Below are positions 21,037 to 34,209 of a stretch of DNA of 64,000 nucleotides, piece after piece. The notes beneath the pieces were generated by a model, which made no database searches, was not told the origin of the DNA, and saw only the letters and a list, made by a program, of their open reading frames with translations. The number at the start of each line of letters is the position of its first letter. Position 1 is the first letter of the stretch. The stretch spans positions 375,161,944 to 375,225,943 of the forward strand of contig NC_057798.1 in assembly GCF_018294505.1 (NCBI RefSeq). Direction: 5' to 3'. The stretch comes from Triticum aestivum. Lineage: Eukaryota; Streptophyta; Magnoliopsida; Poales; Poaceae. The position numbers and the translations under genes were made by a program.

Positions 21037-22877
21037 ATGGAGTTAAGCTTGTCTCATACGCTTCATCTTTTTAATATCTTTCGTGAGTATGATGGAAAGG
21101 AAAAGGAAAATTGTGCTCAAGTTCTAGAAGAAGAATGCATTAAAAATGCTCGGTACTAAATTATTGAATTATGAGCATGATTGCAATGTTGTTAGTATGA
21201 AATCTTTGAATATCCATAGTACTAATGATGATTGCACTAGTTATGATGAAAATATCTCTTATAAGAATGTCGATTTTTGTGGAGTAGATTGGGTTTGCAA
21301 GTACACACAAAATAGGGAAAATAGATATCGCAAGAGGCATAAGTATTTAGAAACTAAAGGGTTGCAAGAAAGTCTTGATGTTTGTGCTGAAAAATTCAAT
21401 ATTTTTTGCGCTCCTTGTGAACTTTGCAATGAACATGGTCATTTAAATCTCCAATGCAAATTGTTTCATGATCGAATCGTGTCCAATAATTGTGATAACT
21501 TGATTACCCTTGAGCATCATAAAGAGCTTAGTCTTATTTTGGAGTATGAAGAAATGAAACGTATAACTGAGGGTATTCCAAAATTTAATCTTGATAGATG
21601 TCTTGATTTTGATCTAGAGAAGATTTATTTGTATTGTGTGGTGAATTGCATTGAAAATCCTTATATTGCCAATTACCTAAAGAAAAGAAAGCAATTAGAA
21701 GATGAAGAGAATACTAATGAAAGGGAAGAGACTTCCCAATATCCTCCCATTATTTCTTATGATGAATCAGGTAAGGAGCAGGAGCTTTCTATTCAACCAT
21801 TCTCATCAATAAGGAGCTCAAAGAAGAAGGTTGAACCCACACATAATGTGAAGAAGAAAAAGAAAAGAAGGAGCAACAAAGGTAAAAAGGTATCTCTCTC
21901 AAATGAAGTCGCTCCTACTACTCATTGTGATGATGATAATTGCTATACTATTGGTGCTATCCATACTATTAATGATGAGAGTGACTATGCTTATGATATG
22001 AAAAGGCCCAAGCTTGGGGAAGCTATGTTTGATGAGGATGACATATTTGAGAATATATTTGCTGAAATTAATGTTTGTCCCAAGCTTGGGGATGCTACAT
22101 TTAATGAAGATGATATTTTTAGCATCCCAAGTTTTGATATGCAAAGTTGTTATGATGATAGCATGCCTCTTACCTATGATGATTATTGATGAAAGTGGGT
22201 TTTGAAGAGTGTCAACTTTAGGAAGTAGTGATCCCACTATTTTGGAGGATGTTGAATTTTATTGTGATGAATACGAAAGTGGATTTGGAAGAGTGTCAAC
22301 TTTATTTAGTGATTCCACTATCTTGGGAGAGGTTTCAATCGATTATGATGAGAACGAAGTTGCTACTTATGATGATTATTGTGATAAAACTTATGATATA
22401 AAGAGTAGCGATGATTATATTTATAAAACTTGTCATGATTATGATTACCCTTTTTCTGAAAATTACTCTTTTAATGTGGAAACAATTTATGGTATTCAAG
22501 TATCTTATGATACTCCCACTATTCTGAATGAGAAGAAATTTGCTTATGTGGAGAGTAGTAAATATTCTATGCTTGTAGATCATGAAAAGAATGCTTTAGT
22601 TGCTGGTTATATTGTTGAATTTATTCATGATCCTACTGGACATTATTATGAGGGAGGAATATATGCTTGCAGGAATAGCAATAATGTCAAGTTTCCTCTC
22701 TATGTGTTGAAAATTTTGAAGCTATGCTTGTTTTGCCTTCCTATGCTAGTTGATTATTGTTCCAATAAGTTGTTTTCTCACAAAATCCCTATGCATAGGA
22801 AGAGGGTTAGGCTTAAATGTTCTAGTCATATGCTTCATGATGCCCCCGTTATGTTTCAATTCTTATCTTTTATATGA
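21037..22877 (+). pseudogene. LARD-I Gag-like protein, two frameshifts
   Basis: The likely start is ATG at 21037 (MELSLSHTLHLFNIF). That frame stops near 21160, but the frame open from 21146 continues it, so one base was lost near 21147. The 347-codon part has a single knuckle CELCNEHGHLNLQC (CX2CX4HX4C) near residue 92 and a Lys-rich patch near residue 235. It then has a duplicated unit containing PKLG and EDDIF (about 22005-22130). A second shift near 22190 leads into the frame 22209-22877, which starts within another duplicated unit, ESGFGRVSTL. No capsid fold, protease or pol is seen. Nucleic-acid binding in the particle is an inference from the knuckle; I cannot name the family. Confidence 0.65.
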
Positions 22878-25800
22878 GCATCATTGCCATCATCATGCCT
22901 AGCTAAAAGGCATTAAAGAAAATCGCTTGTTGGGAGACAACCCAATATTTACCCTTACTGTTTTTGTGTTTAAACATGATTATGCTACTGTACTAATCAT
23001 GTTTTATAGCTTTTGTTTCAATAAAGTTCCAAGTAAGACCTTTAGGATAGCTTACGGTGATAGTTGTGTTGATCCTGCTGAGAATCAGAAACTTTTGCAC
23101 CCCGTAAATTAGTTTTGTTAATTCACATAAACGCGATTCTGATCTGATTCTTTTTTCTTTGGATTGGTACACAAAGTTCTTAGGACTTTCTAATTTGGTA
23201 GGATTTTTGTAGTTCCAGAAGTATACGTTTGATACAGATTACTACAGACTGTTCTGTTTTTGACAGATTCTGTTTTCTGTGTGTTGTTTGCTTATTTTGA
23301 TGAATCTATGAGTAGTATCGGAGGGTATGAACCATAGATAAGTTGGAATACAGTAGATATTACACCAATATGAATTTAGAATGAGTTCATTACAGTACCT
23401 AAGTGGTGGTTTTATTTTCTTATACTAATGGAGCTTACGAGTTTTCTGTTGAGTTTTGTGTTGTGAAGTTTTCAAGTTTTGGGTAAAGATTCGATGGACT
23501 ATGGAATAAGGAGTGGCAAGAGCCTAAGCTTGGGTATGACCAAGGCACCCCAAGGTAATATTCAAGGACAACCAAGAGCCTAAGCTCGGGGATGCCCCGG
23601 AAGGCATCCCCTCTTTCGTCTTCGTTCATCGGTAACTTTACTTGGAGCTATATTTTTATTCACCACATGATATGTGTTTTGCTTGAGAGTATTTTTATTT
23701 TTTTAGTATTTGCTTTCTGTTATTTATAATAATGTTTTGCATCTTTATTTTCAATAAATAAGTCAAGGATAGCCTTTACCATGCTTATTTCGCTAGTATA
23801 CACGTTGCTGTTTGAAAACAGAAAGTTTACCGCTGTTGCAAAAATTCCCTAGAAAAGTCAGAGCATGATATAATGTTGAAATTTTTTGCATAATGAGATC
23901 TGATAAATCTTCTACAGCTTAGTATTTTTCTCATAATTTTTGGAGTTAGGGAAGTATGATACTCTTGCAATCTTTCAGACTATACTGTTTTGGCAGATTG
24001 CTGTTATGTTTGCATTGTTTGCATATGTTTGCTTGTTTAATGATTCTATTTGAGGATAGGAGTATTAAGTATGCAGAGGCATTTAGTATGCAATGTTGAA
24101 TAATAATTTTAGTGATTTGTTACAGTAGAAAATGATAAGGTTTTGCATTGGTTTATACTAACCTATCTCACGAGTTCTTGTTGAGTTTGGTGTGGATGAA
24201 GCTTTTTGAGAAATAGAGAAACCATGATATGAGAGGAATTAAGGAGACACAAAAGTTCAAGCTTGGGGATGCCTAAGGCACCCCAAGATAATATTTCGAG
24301 AAGTCTCAAGCATCTAAGCTTGGGGATGCCCCGTAGGCATCCCACCTTTCTTCTTCAACCATTATCGCTTAGTATCGGTTGAACCTAAGTTTTTGCTTCT
24401 TCACATGAGTTTTGCTGTACTTGCAATGTCATTTTATTTTTCTTTGCTTGCTGTTTGAATAAAATACCAAGATCTTAAATTCTTTAATGAGATAGAGTCT
24501 TCACATAGTTACATAATTATTTAACTACTCATTGATCTTCACTTATATCTTTTTGGAGTAGTTTGTCATTTACTCGTGTGCTTCACTTATATCCTATGAG
24601 TAAATGGTTGAATGAGTTGAATGTCATAAATCTGAAATTATATATGTCTCATTTGCTTATCCCATGGGGAGTAATGACTTCACATCTAAGAAGTAGAGGT
24701 TGTAAATTTATTGAAGGTTAGCAAGCATTGCATTGGTCATTTGAACAATTCATGAAAGAATATTGAAGGAAGAGAGATTTCACATATAAATATACTATCC
24801 TAGACATCTTTTATAATTGTGAGAACTCATTAAGTATGACATGCTAAAGAGTTGATGTTGGACAAGGAAGACAACGTAATGGGTTATGTTTTCTCACATC
24901 TCAGTTAAAGTATATTGTCATGGATCATTCAAACATGTTGAGCTTGCCTTTCCCCCTCATGCTAGCCAAAATTACTTGCACCAAGTAGAGATACTACTTG
25001 TGCTTCCAAATATCCTTAAACCCAGTTTTGCCATGAGAGTCCACCATACCTACCTATGGATTGAGTAAGATCCTTAAACTAAGTTGTCATCGGTGCAAGC
25101 AATAAAAATTGCTCTCTAAATATGTATGATTTATTAGTGTGAAGAAAATAAGCTTTTACGATCTTGTTATGGAAGCAATAAAAGCGACGGACTACATAAT
25201 AAAGGTCCATATACAAGTGGCAATATAAAGTAATGTTCTTTCGCATTAAGATTTTGTGCATCCAACCCTAAAAGCGCATGAAAACCTCTGCTTCCCTCTG
25301 CGAAGGGCCTATCTTTTACTTTATGTCTTTTACTTTATGCAAGAGTCAAGGTGATCTTCACCTTTCGCTTTTTCATTTTATCCTTTGGCAAGCACCTCGT
25401 GTTGGAAAGATCCTGATATATATATCCAATTGGATGTAAGTTAGCATGAACTATTATTGTTGACATCACCCAAAGGTGAATACGTTGGGAGGCAACACTA
25501 TAAGCCCCTATCTTTCTCAGTGTCCGATTAAAACTCCATAACCATTAGTATTGCGTGAGTGTTAGCAATTGTGGAAGACTATATGATAGTTGAGTATGTG
25601 AAGTTTGCTAAATCAAAGTTGTGACATAGACCCTTCCTGAAAATAAGATGAATTGCAATTGTTTGATGACTGAGAACATAGTTTGCTAGTTTTCAAGAAA
25701 GTTTATGGTCTATGCTTTAACATGTGAATTGCTTGTTACTTGTTCATGAGAAGTTTTATGAGATGAACCACTGTTATGACATATAATCATGCTAGAAAAG

Positions 25801-25897
25801 GTGGTCGAAATTATCATTGATCAAACTTGTGCACTTGCTAGCATTCACACTTCATAAATTCTTTCTTTTATCATTTACCTACTCGAGGACGAGTAGG
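22878..25897 (+). repeat. LARD-I non-coding tract with PPT-like repeats and hairpins
   Basis: Three kilobases contain no credible coding frame. PPT-like AAGCTTGGGGATGC units occur at about 23525, 23581, 24258 and 24316, several of them followed by GGCACCCCAAG, which can pair with them. A hairpin-forming TTGGGAGACAACCCAA lies at 22930-22945 just after the coding part, with a relative GTTGGGAGGCAAC near 25486. TTCCCTCTGCGAAGGG near 25290 is another short stem. Confidence 0.6.
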
Positions 25898-25915
25898 AAT
25901 TAAGCTTGGGGATGC
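25898..25915 (+). other. LARD-I polypurine tract
   Basis: TAAGCTTGGGGATGC directly precedes the 3' LTR. The upstream block CTCGAGGACGAG(T/C)AGGAATTAAGCTTGGGGATGC is conserved in LARD-II. Confidence 0.7.
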
Positions 25916-27598
25916 TGATACGTCTCCAACATATCTATAATTTATGAAGCATTCATGCTATTTTATTATCTGTTTTGAATGATTACGGGCTTTATTATAC
26001 ACTTTTATATTACTTTTGGGACTAACCTACTAACAGGAGGCCCAACCCATATTGCTATTTTATTGCCTATTTTAGTATTTCGAAGAATAGGAATATCAAA
26101 CGGAGTCCAAACGGAATGAAACCTTCGGGAGCGCAAATTTTGGAAAGGGTATGATCCGGGAGACTTGGAGTTCAAGCCAGGGAAGGTTCGAGGAAGCCAG
26201 GAGATAGGAGGGCGCGTCCACCCCTGGGCGCGCCCCCTGTCTCCTGGGCCTCTTGAGGCTCCCCCGACCGATTTCTTTCGCCTATATAAGTCCACGTACC
26301 CTAAAAACATCAGAGACGAAGATAGATCGGGAGTTTCACCGCCGCAAGCCTCTGTAGCCACCAAAAACCTCTCAGGAGCCCGTTCCGGCACCATGCCGGA
26401 GGGGGGATCCCTCGCCGGTGGCCATCTTCATCATCCCGGTGCTCTCCATGACGAGGAGGGAGTAGTTCACCGTCGGGGCTGAGGGTATGTACCAGTAGAT
26501 ATATGTTTGATCTCTCTCTCTCTCTCTCGTGTTCTCTCTATGGCACGATCTTGATGTATCGCGAGCTTTGCTATTATAGTTGGATCTTATGATGTTTCTC
26601 CCCCTCTACTTTCTTGTAATGGATTGAGTTTTCCCTTTGAATTTATCTTATCGGATTGAGTCGTTAAGGATTTGAGAACACTTGATGTATGTCTTGCTGT
26701 GCTTATCTGTGGTGACAATGGGATATTCACGTGATCCGCTTGATGTATGATTTTGTGATCAACTTGCGGGTTCAATGAATCTATGCATAGGGTTTGGCAC
26801 ACGTTTTCGTCTTGACTCTCCGGTAGAAACTTTGGGGCACTCTTTGAAGTTCTTTGTGTTGGTTGAATAGATGAATCTGAGATTGTGTGATGCATATCGT
26901 ATAATCATGCCCACGGATACTTGAGGTGACAATGGAGTATGTAGGTGACATTAGGGTTTTGGTTGATTTGTGTCTTAAGGTGTTATTCTAGTATGAACTC
27001 TATGATAGATTGAATGGAAAGAATATCTTCATGTTATTTTACTATGGACTCTTGAATAGATAGAACAAAAAGGATAACTTTGAGGTGGTTTTGTACCCTA
27101 CCATAATCTCCTCATTTGTTCTCCGCTATTAGAGGCTTTGGAGTGACTCTTTGTTGCATGTTGAGGGATTGTTATATGATCTATCTATGTTATTATTGTT
27201 GAGAGAACTTGCACTAGTGAAAGTATGAACCCTGTGCCTTGTTTCCTACCATTGCAATACCGTTTACGCTCACTTTTATCATTAGTTACCTTGCTGTTTT
27301 TATTTTTTCAGATTACAAAAACCTATATCTACCATCCATATTGCATTTGTATCACCATCTCTTCGCTGAACTAGTGCACCTATACAATTTACGCTTGTAT
27401 TGGGAGTGTTGGGGACACAAGAGACTCTTTGTTATTTGGTTGCAGGGTTGTTTGAGAGAGACCATCTTCATCCTACGCCTCCTACGGATTGATAAACCTT
27501 AGGTCATCCAGTTGAGGGAAATTTGCTACTGTCCTACAAACCTCTGCACTTGGAGGCCCAACAACGTCTACAAGAAGAATGTTGCGTAGTAGACATCA
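25916..27598 (+). repeat. LARD-I 3' LTR (1683 bp)
   Basis: The LTR starts TGATACGTCTCCAACA and ends AGACATCA. It closely matches the 5' LTR but has a longer (TC)9 run at 26511-26528 and lacks the 28-bp copied piece of the 5' LTR. Confidence 0.9.
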
Positions 27599-29104
27599 TT
27601 TAGCACATGTGCGGCTTGATGATGTCTCCTCGTTCTTGATCCAGCAAGCGGGAGAGGAGAGGTAGATGGGATCACAACCAACACGACAACGTGGTGGTGA
27701 TAGTGGTGGTGGAGCACCGACAACGCTTCGCTAAGCGTCACCCGGATGAGGCGGTGGAACTACGGAGTAACGGGAGAGACAGGGGCGCCAAGGGCTTGGT
27801 GTGTCCTCTTGGGGCGCCCCCTGCTCTCTATATATAGGTGGAGGGGCGTGGCAAACAACCCCTCCAAGCCCTAGGGTGCAGCTAAGGGGGAGAGGGCTTG
27901 GACTCCAAGTCCAATCCTATTCCTACTAGGACTCCTTCCTTTTTTGGCCTTCCCTAGCCACATGGGCTTTTGAGGGCTTGGTGCGCCTAGCCCAATAAGG
28001 CCAGGGAACCTCCCGTAGCCCATGCTAGCCCTTGGGTCATGGTGAACCCACTTGCGGACTTGCGGACCCCTCCGGAATCCTCCGGAACCTTATGGAAGCT
28101 TCCCGGTACAATATCAAAAAACTGCACCTTTTTTCGGAACCCAAAATATGACTTCTCATATATAAATCTTTACCTCTCGGCCATTCTGAGACTCCTCGTG
28201 ATGTCCGAAATCTCATCTGGGACTCTGAACAACATTTGGTTACCAGTCATCAAATATCCCAATACTACTCTAGCGTTAGCGAACGTTAAGCGTGCGACCC
28301 TACGGGTTCGAGAACTATGTAGACATGACCGATACACTTCTCCGGTGAATAACCAATAGCGTAACCTAGATGCTCATATTGGCTCCCACATATTCTATGA
28401 AGATCTTTATCTGTCGAGCCATTATGACAACATACGTTATTCCCTTTGTCCATCGGTATGTTACTTGCCCGAGATTCGGTCGTCGGTATCTTCATACATA
28501 GTTCAATCTCGTTACCGGCACGTCTCTTTACTCATTCCATAACGCATCATCCTGCAACTAACTCATTAGTCACTTTTCTTGCAAGGATTCTTATGATGTG
28601 CATACCGAGAGGGCCCAGAGATACTTCTCCGATACTCGGAGTGACAAATCCTAATCTCGATCTATGCCACCCCAACAAACACCTTCGAAGATACCTGTAG
28701 AGCATCTTTATAATCACCCAGTTACGTTGTGACGTTTGATAGCACACAAGGCATTCCTCCGGTATCCGAGAGTTGCATAATCTCATAGTCGAAGGAATAT
28801 GTATTTGACATGAAGAAAGCAATAGAGATAAAACTTAACAATCAATATGCTATGCTAACATATGGGTCTTATCCATCACATCATTCTCCTAATGATGTGA
28901 TCCCGTTCATCAAATGACAACACATGTCTATGGTTAGGAAACTTAACCATCTTTGATTAACGAGCTAGTCTAGTAGAGGCTTACTAGGGACACGGTGTTT
29001 TGTCTATGTATCCACAATTCTAGCATGAATAATAAACATTTATAATGAAATAAGGAAATATAAAATAACAACTTTATTATTGCCTCTAGGGCATATTTTC
29101 TTCA
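27599..29104 (-). repeat. BARE 3' LTR, remaining part
   Basis: The LTR resumes after LARD-I and ends GGGCATATTTTCTTCA at 29104. A minus-strand TATA-like CTATATATAGAG lies at 27826-27838. Together with 19002-19211 it makes about 1.71 kb. Confidence 0.9.
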
Positions 29105-29117
29105 GTCTCCCACTTGC
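29105..29117 (-). other. BARE polypurine tract
   Basis: The minus strand reads CAAGTGGGAGAC directly before the 3' LTR, the usual PPT of this group. Confidence 0.75.
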
Positions 29118-32100
29118 ACTAAAGTCAATAATCTAGTTCACATCGCCATGTGATTTAATACCAATAGTTCACATCTTTATGTGATTAACACCCATAGTTC
29201 ACATCACCATGTGACCAACACCCAAAGGGTTTACTAGAGTTAATAATCTAGTTCACATCGCTATGTGATTAACACCCAAACAGTACTAAGGTGTGATCAT
29301 GTTTTGCTTGTGAGAGAAATTTAGTCAATGGGTCTGCCACATTCAAATCTGTATGTATTTTGCAAATTTCTATGTCTACAATGCTCTGCATGGAGCTACT
29401 CTAGCTAATTGCTCCCACGGTCAATACGTATCTAGATTAAGACTTAGAGTCATCTAGACCAGTGTCAAAGCTTGCATCAGCGTAACTCTTTACGACTAAC
29501 TCTTTATCACCTCCATAACCGAGAAACATTTCCTTAGTCCTCTTAGGTAACTAAGGATAATTTTGACCGCTGTCCAGTGATCCAGTCCTGGATCACTATT
29601 GTACCCCCTTGCCAAAACTCATGGCAAGGCACATAACTGGTCTGGTACACAGCATGACATACTTTATAGAACCTATGGATGAGGCATGGGGAATGACTTT
29701 CATTCTTTCTCTATCTTCTGCCATGGTCGGGCTTTGAGTCTTGCTCAACTTCACACTTTACAATACAGGCTAGAACTCCTTCTTTGACTGATCGATTTTG
29801 AACTCCTTAAAAATCTTGTCAAGATGTCTGCTTTGTGAAAGTCCTATTAAGCGTCTCGATCTATCTCGATAGATCTTGATGCCCAATGCATAAGTAGCTT
29901 TACTTAGGTCTTTTATTGAAAAATACTTATTCAAGTATCCTTTTATGCTATCCAAAAATTCTATATCATTTCCTGTCAATAATATGTCATCCACATATAA
30001 TATTAGAAATGCTATAGAGCTCCCACTCACTTTCTTTTAAATACAGGCTTCTCCGAAAGTCTGTATAAAACCATATGCTTTGATCACCTCATCAAAGCAT
30101 ATATTCCAACTCTAAGATGCTTGCACCAGTCCATAGATGGATCGCTAGAGCTTGCACAACTTTGTTAGCACCTTTAGGATTGACAAAACCTTCTGGTTGC
30201 ATCATATACAACTCTTTTTTAATAAATATCCATTTAAGGAATGCAGTTTTGACATCCATTTGCCAGATTTCATAAAATGTGGCAATTGCTAACATGATTC
30301 CGACGGACTTAAGCATCACTACGGTTGAGAAACTCTCATCGTAGTCAACCCCTTGAACTTGTCAAAAAACCTTTTGCGACAATTCGAGCTTTGTAGACAG
30401 TAACATTACCATCAGCGCCTGTCTTCTTCTTGAAGATCCATTTATTCTCTACGGGTCGTCGATCATCGGGAAAATCCACCAAAGTCCACACTTTGTTCTC
30501 ATACATGGATCCTATCTCAGATTTCATGGCCTCAACCAATTTATCGGAATCTGGGCTCATCATAGCTTCTTCATAGTTGTAGGTTCGCCATGGTCTAGTA
30601 ACATGACTTCCAGAATAGGATTATCATACCACACTCTGGTGTCGATCATGTTTTGGTTGAGCTATGAGGTTCGGTAGTAACTTGATCTGAAGTTTCATGA
30701 TCATCATCATTAGCTTCCTCTCTAGTTGGTGTAGGCATCACGGGAATGGATTTCTCCGATGAGCTACTTTCCAAATTGAGAGAAGGTACAATTATCTCAT
30801 CAAGTTCTACTTTCCTCCCACTCACTTCTTTTGAGAGAAAACCCTTCTCTAGTAAGGTTCCATTCTTGGCAACAAAGATCTTGCCTTTAGATCTATGGTA
30901 GAAGGTGTACCCAATTGTTTCCTTAAGGTATCCTATGAAGACACACTTCTCCGATTTGGGTTCGAGCTTACCAGGCTAAAGCCTTTTGACATAACCCCAA
31001 ACTTTAAGAAATAACACCTTAGGTTTATTGCCAAACCACAGTTCATACGGTGAGGTCTCACCGGATTTAGACGGTGCCCTATTTAACATGAATGCAACTG
31101 TCTCTAATGCATAACCCCAAAACGATAGTGGTAAATCGGTAAGAGACATCATGGATCGCACCATATCTAATAAAGTACGACTATGATGTTCGGACACACC
31201 ATACGCTGTGGTGTTCCAGGTGGCGTGAGTTGTGAAACTATTTTCCACATTGTTTTAAATGAAGGCCAAACTCGTAACTCAAATATTTGCCTCCGCGATC
31301 AGATTGTAGAAACTTTATTTTCTTGTTACGATGATTCTCCACTTCACTCTGAAATTCTTTGAACTTTTCAAATGTTTCATACTTGTGTTTCATTAAGTAG
31401 ATATACCCATATCTTCTCAAATCATCTGTGAAGGTCAAAAAATAACGATACCCGCCGCGAGCCTCAACACCCATTGGACCGCATACATCGGTTTGTATTA
31501 TTTCCAGTAAGTCATTGGCTCGCTCCATTGTTCCGGAGAATGGAGTTTTAGTCATCTTGACCATGAGGCATGGTTCACAAGTATCAAACGATTCATAATC
31601 AAGTGATTCCAAAAGCCCATCAGCATTGAGTTTCTTCATGCGCTTTACACCAATATGACCTAAATGATAGTGCCACAAGTATGTTGCACTATCATTATCA
31701 ACTTTGCATCTTTTGGCATCAATATTATGAATATGTGTATCACTACAATCGATTCAATAAACCATTAACATTGGGTGTATGACCATAGAAGGTTTTATTC
31801 ATGTAAACAGAATAACAATTATTCCCTGTCTTAAATGAATAACCGTATTGCAATAAACATGATCCTATCTTGTTCATGCTCAATGCAAACACCAAATAAC
31901 ATTTATTTAGGTTCCACAATAATCCCGAAAGTATATGGAGTATGCGATGATGATCATATCAATCGTGGAACCTTCCCACACACATCATCACTTCACCCTG
32001 AACTAGTCTCCATTTATTCTACAACTCCTGTTTCAAGTTACTAATCTCAACAACTGAACAGATATCAAATACCCAGGGGCTACTACGAGCACTAGTAAGG

Positions 32101-32965
32101 TACACATCAATAACATGTATACCAAATATACCTTTGTTCACTTTGCCATCCTTCTTATCCGCCAAATATTTGGGGTAGTTTCGCTTCCAGTGACCATTTC
32201 CTTTGCAGTAGAAGCACTAAGTTTCAGGCTTAGGTCCAGCTTTGGGCTTCTTCACGGGAGTGACAACTTGCTTGTCATTCTTCTTGAAGTTACCTTTCTT
32301 TCCCTTGGGCTTTTTTTTGAAACTAGTGGTCTTGTTAACCATCAACACTTGATGCTCTTTCTTGATCTCTACCTTCACCGATTTCAGCATCGCAAAAAGC
32401 TCGGGAATCATTTTCGTCATCCCTTGCATAATAGTTCATCACAAAGTTCTAGTAGTTTGGTGATAGTGACTAGAGAACTCTGTCAATCACTATCTTATCT
32501 GGAAGATTAACTCCCACTTGAATCAAGAGATTGTAGTGCCCAGACATTCTGAGCACATGCTCACTAGCTGAGCTATTCTCCTCCATTTTGTAGGCAAAGT
32601 ACTTGCCAGAGGTCTCATACCTCTTGATACGGCCATGAGTCTGAAATACCAATTTCAGCTCTTAGAACATCTCATATGCTCCGTGGCGTTCAAAACGTCT
32701 TTGAATCCTCGATTCTAAGCCGTAAAGCATGGCGCACTAAACTACCGAGTAGTCATCATATCGAGCTTTGCCGAACATTCATAACCTCTGCATCTACTCC
32801 TGCAATAGGTCTATCACCTAGCGGTGCATCAGGGACATAATTCTTCTGTGCAGCAACGAGGATAATCCTCAGATCACGGACCTAGTCTGCATCATTGCTA
32901 CTATCATCTTTCAACTTAGTTTTCTCTAGGAACATATCCAAAAAATATAGGGGAGCTACAACGCG
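29118..32965 (-). pseudogene. BARE/Angela gag-pol pseudogene
   Basis: On the minus strand, Gag starts near 32965 and its middle part is open at 32652-32470 and 32429-32217. The knuckle near 32220-32170 has a stop before it and Tyr in place of the last Cys. Protease is too decayed to call. The integrase region (31678-30976) shows the pre-integrase MWHYHLGHIG, the HHCC cysteines CEPC, the acidic residues in TDVCGPM and QSDRGGKYLS, and a Glu in YGVSEHHSRTLLDMVRSM, with a frame change near 31245. RT follows: ENKWIFKKKTG (30563-30345), WQMDVKTAFL (30319-30092) and the catalytic LYVDDILLTGND (30030-29770). RNase H (29700-29118) is degenerate. The domain order PR-INT-RT-RH is that of Copia elements. 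Confidence 0.85.
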
Positions 32966-34192
32966 AGCTATTGATCTACAACATAATTGGCAAATACTAT
33001 CAGGACTAAGTTCATGATAAATTAAGTTTAGTTAATCATATTACTTAAGAACTCCACTTAGATTGACATCCCTCAAGTCATCTAAATGATACACGATCCA
33101 AATAAACTAAACCATCTCCGATCATCACGTGTGATGGAGTAGTCATCAATGGTGAACATCTCTATGTTGATCATATCTACTATATGATTCACGTTCAACC
33201 TTTCGGTCTCCAGTGTTCCGAGGCCATGTCTGTACACGCTAGGCTCGTCAAGTTTAACCCGAGTATTCTGCATGTGCAAAATTATCTTGCACCCGTTGTA
33301 TGTGAACGTAGAGCCTATCACACCCGATCATCACATGGTGTCTCAGCACGAAGAACTGTCGCAATGGTGCATACTCAGGGAGAACACTTATACCTTGAAA
33401 TTTTAGTTAAGGGATCATCTTATAATCCTACCGCCGTATGAAGCAAAATAAGATGCATAAAAGATAAACATACCATGCAACCAAAATACGTGACATGATA
33501 TGGCCATCACCATCTTGTGCTTTTGATCTCCATTTGCAAAGCATCGTCATGATCTCCATCGTCACCAGCTCGACACCTTGATCTCCATCGTAGCATCATG
33601 GTCGTCTTGCCAACTATTACTTCTACAACTATCGCTACCGCTTAGTGATAAAGTAAAGCAATTACATGGCGTTTACATTTCATACAATAAAGCGACAACC
33701 ATAAGGCTCCTGCTAGTTGCTGATAACTTTTACAAAACATGATCATCTCATACAACAACGTATATCACATCATGTCTTGATCATATCACATCACAAGCAT
33801 GCCCTGCAAAAACAAGTCAGACATCCTCTACTTTGTTGTTGCAAGTTTTACGTGGCTGCTACGGGCTTACAGCAAGAACCGTTCTTACCTATGGCACAAA
33901 ACCACAATGGTGATTTATCAAGTTTGCTATTTTAACCTTCAACAAGGACCGGCCGCAGTCAAATTCATTCAACTAAAGTTGGAGAAACAGACACCCGCCA
34001 GCCACCTTTAAGCAAATCTAGTTGCATGTCTGTCGGTGGAACCGGTCTCATGAACATGGTCATGTAAGGTTGGTCTGGGCCGCTTCATCCAACAATACCG
34101 CCAAATCCAAATAATACGCTGGTGTTAAGAAGTATGACTATCACTGCCCACTACTCTTTGTGTTCTACTCATGCATATCATCTACGCATAGA
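32966..34192 (-). other. Untranslated leader of the BARE element
   Basis: The leader is non-coding and collinear with 8945-10166 by eye. Its last part also aligns with the leader remnant of the plus-strand copy at 16090-16450. Confidence 0.7.
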
Positions 34193-34209
34193 CCTGGCTC
34201 GGATGCCAC
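34193..34209 (-). other. BARE primer binding site
   Basis: The minus strand reads GTGGCATCCGAGCCAGG directly after the 5' LTR, identical to the site at 10167-10183. Confidence 0.75.

Larger units (their letters stand above)
19212..27598 (+). mobile_element. LARD-I: pol-less LTR element (8387 bp) in BARE 3' LTR
   Basis: LTRs at 19212-20911 and 25916-27598 bracket a tRNA-Asp-like primer site, one Gag-like pseudogene, 3 kb of non-coding sequence and a polypurine tract. No RT, integrase or protease is present. The flanks ATTAG (19207-19211) and TTTAG (27599-27603) differ at one base. The matching site in the other BARE LTR, near 34420, reads TTTAG, so the left copy has mutated. The insertion is therefore supported by target duplication and by a filled-site comparison inside the same window. 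Confidence 0.9.
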
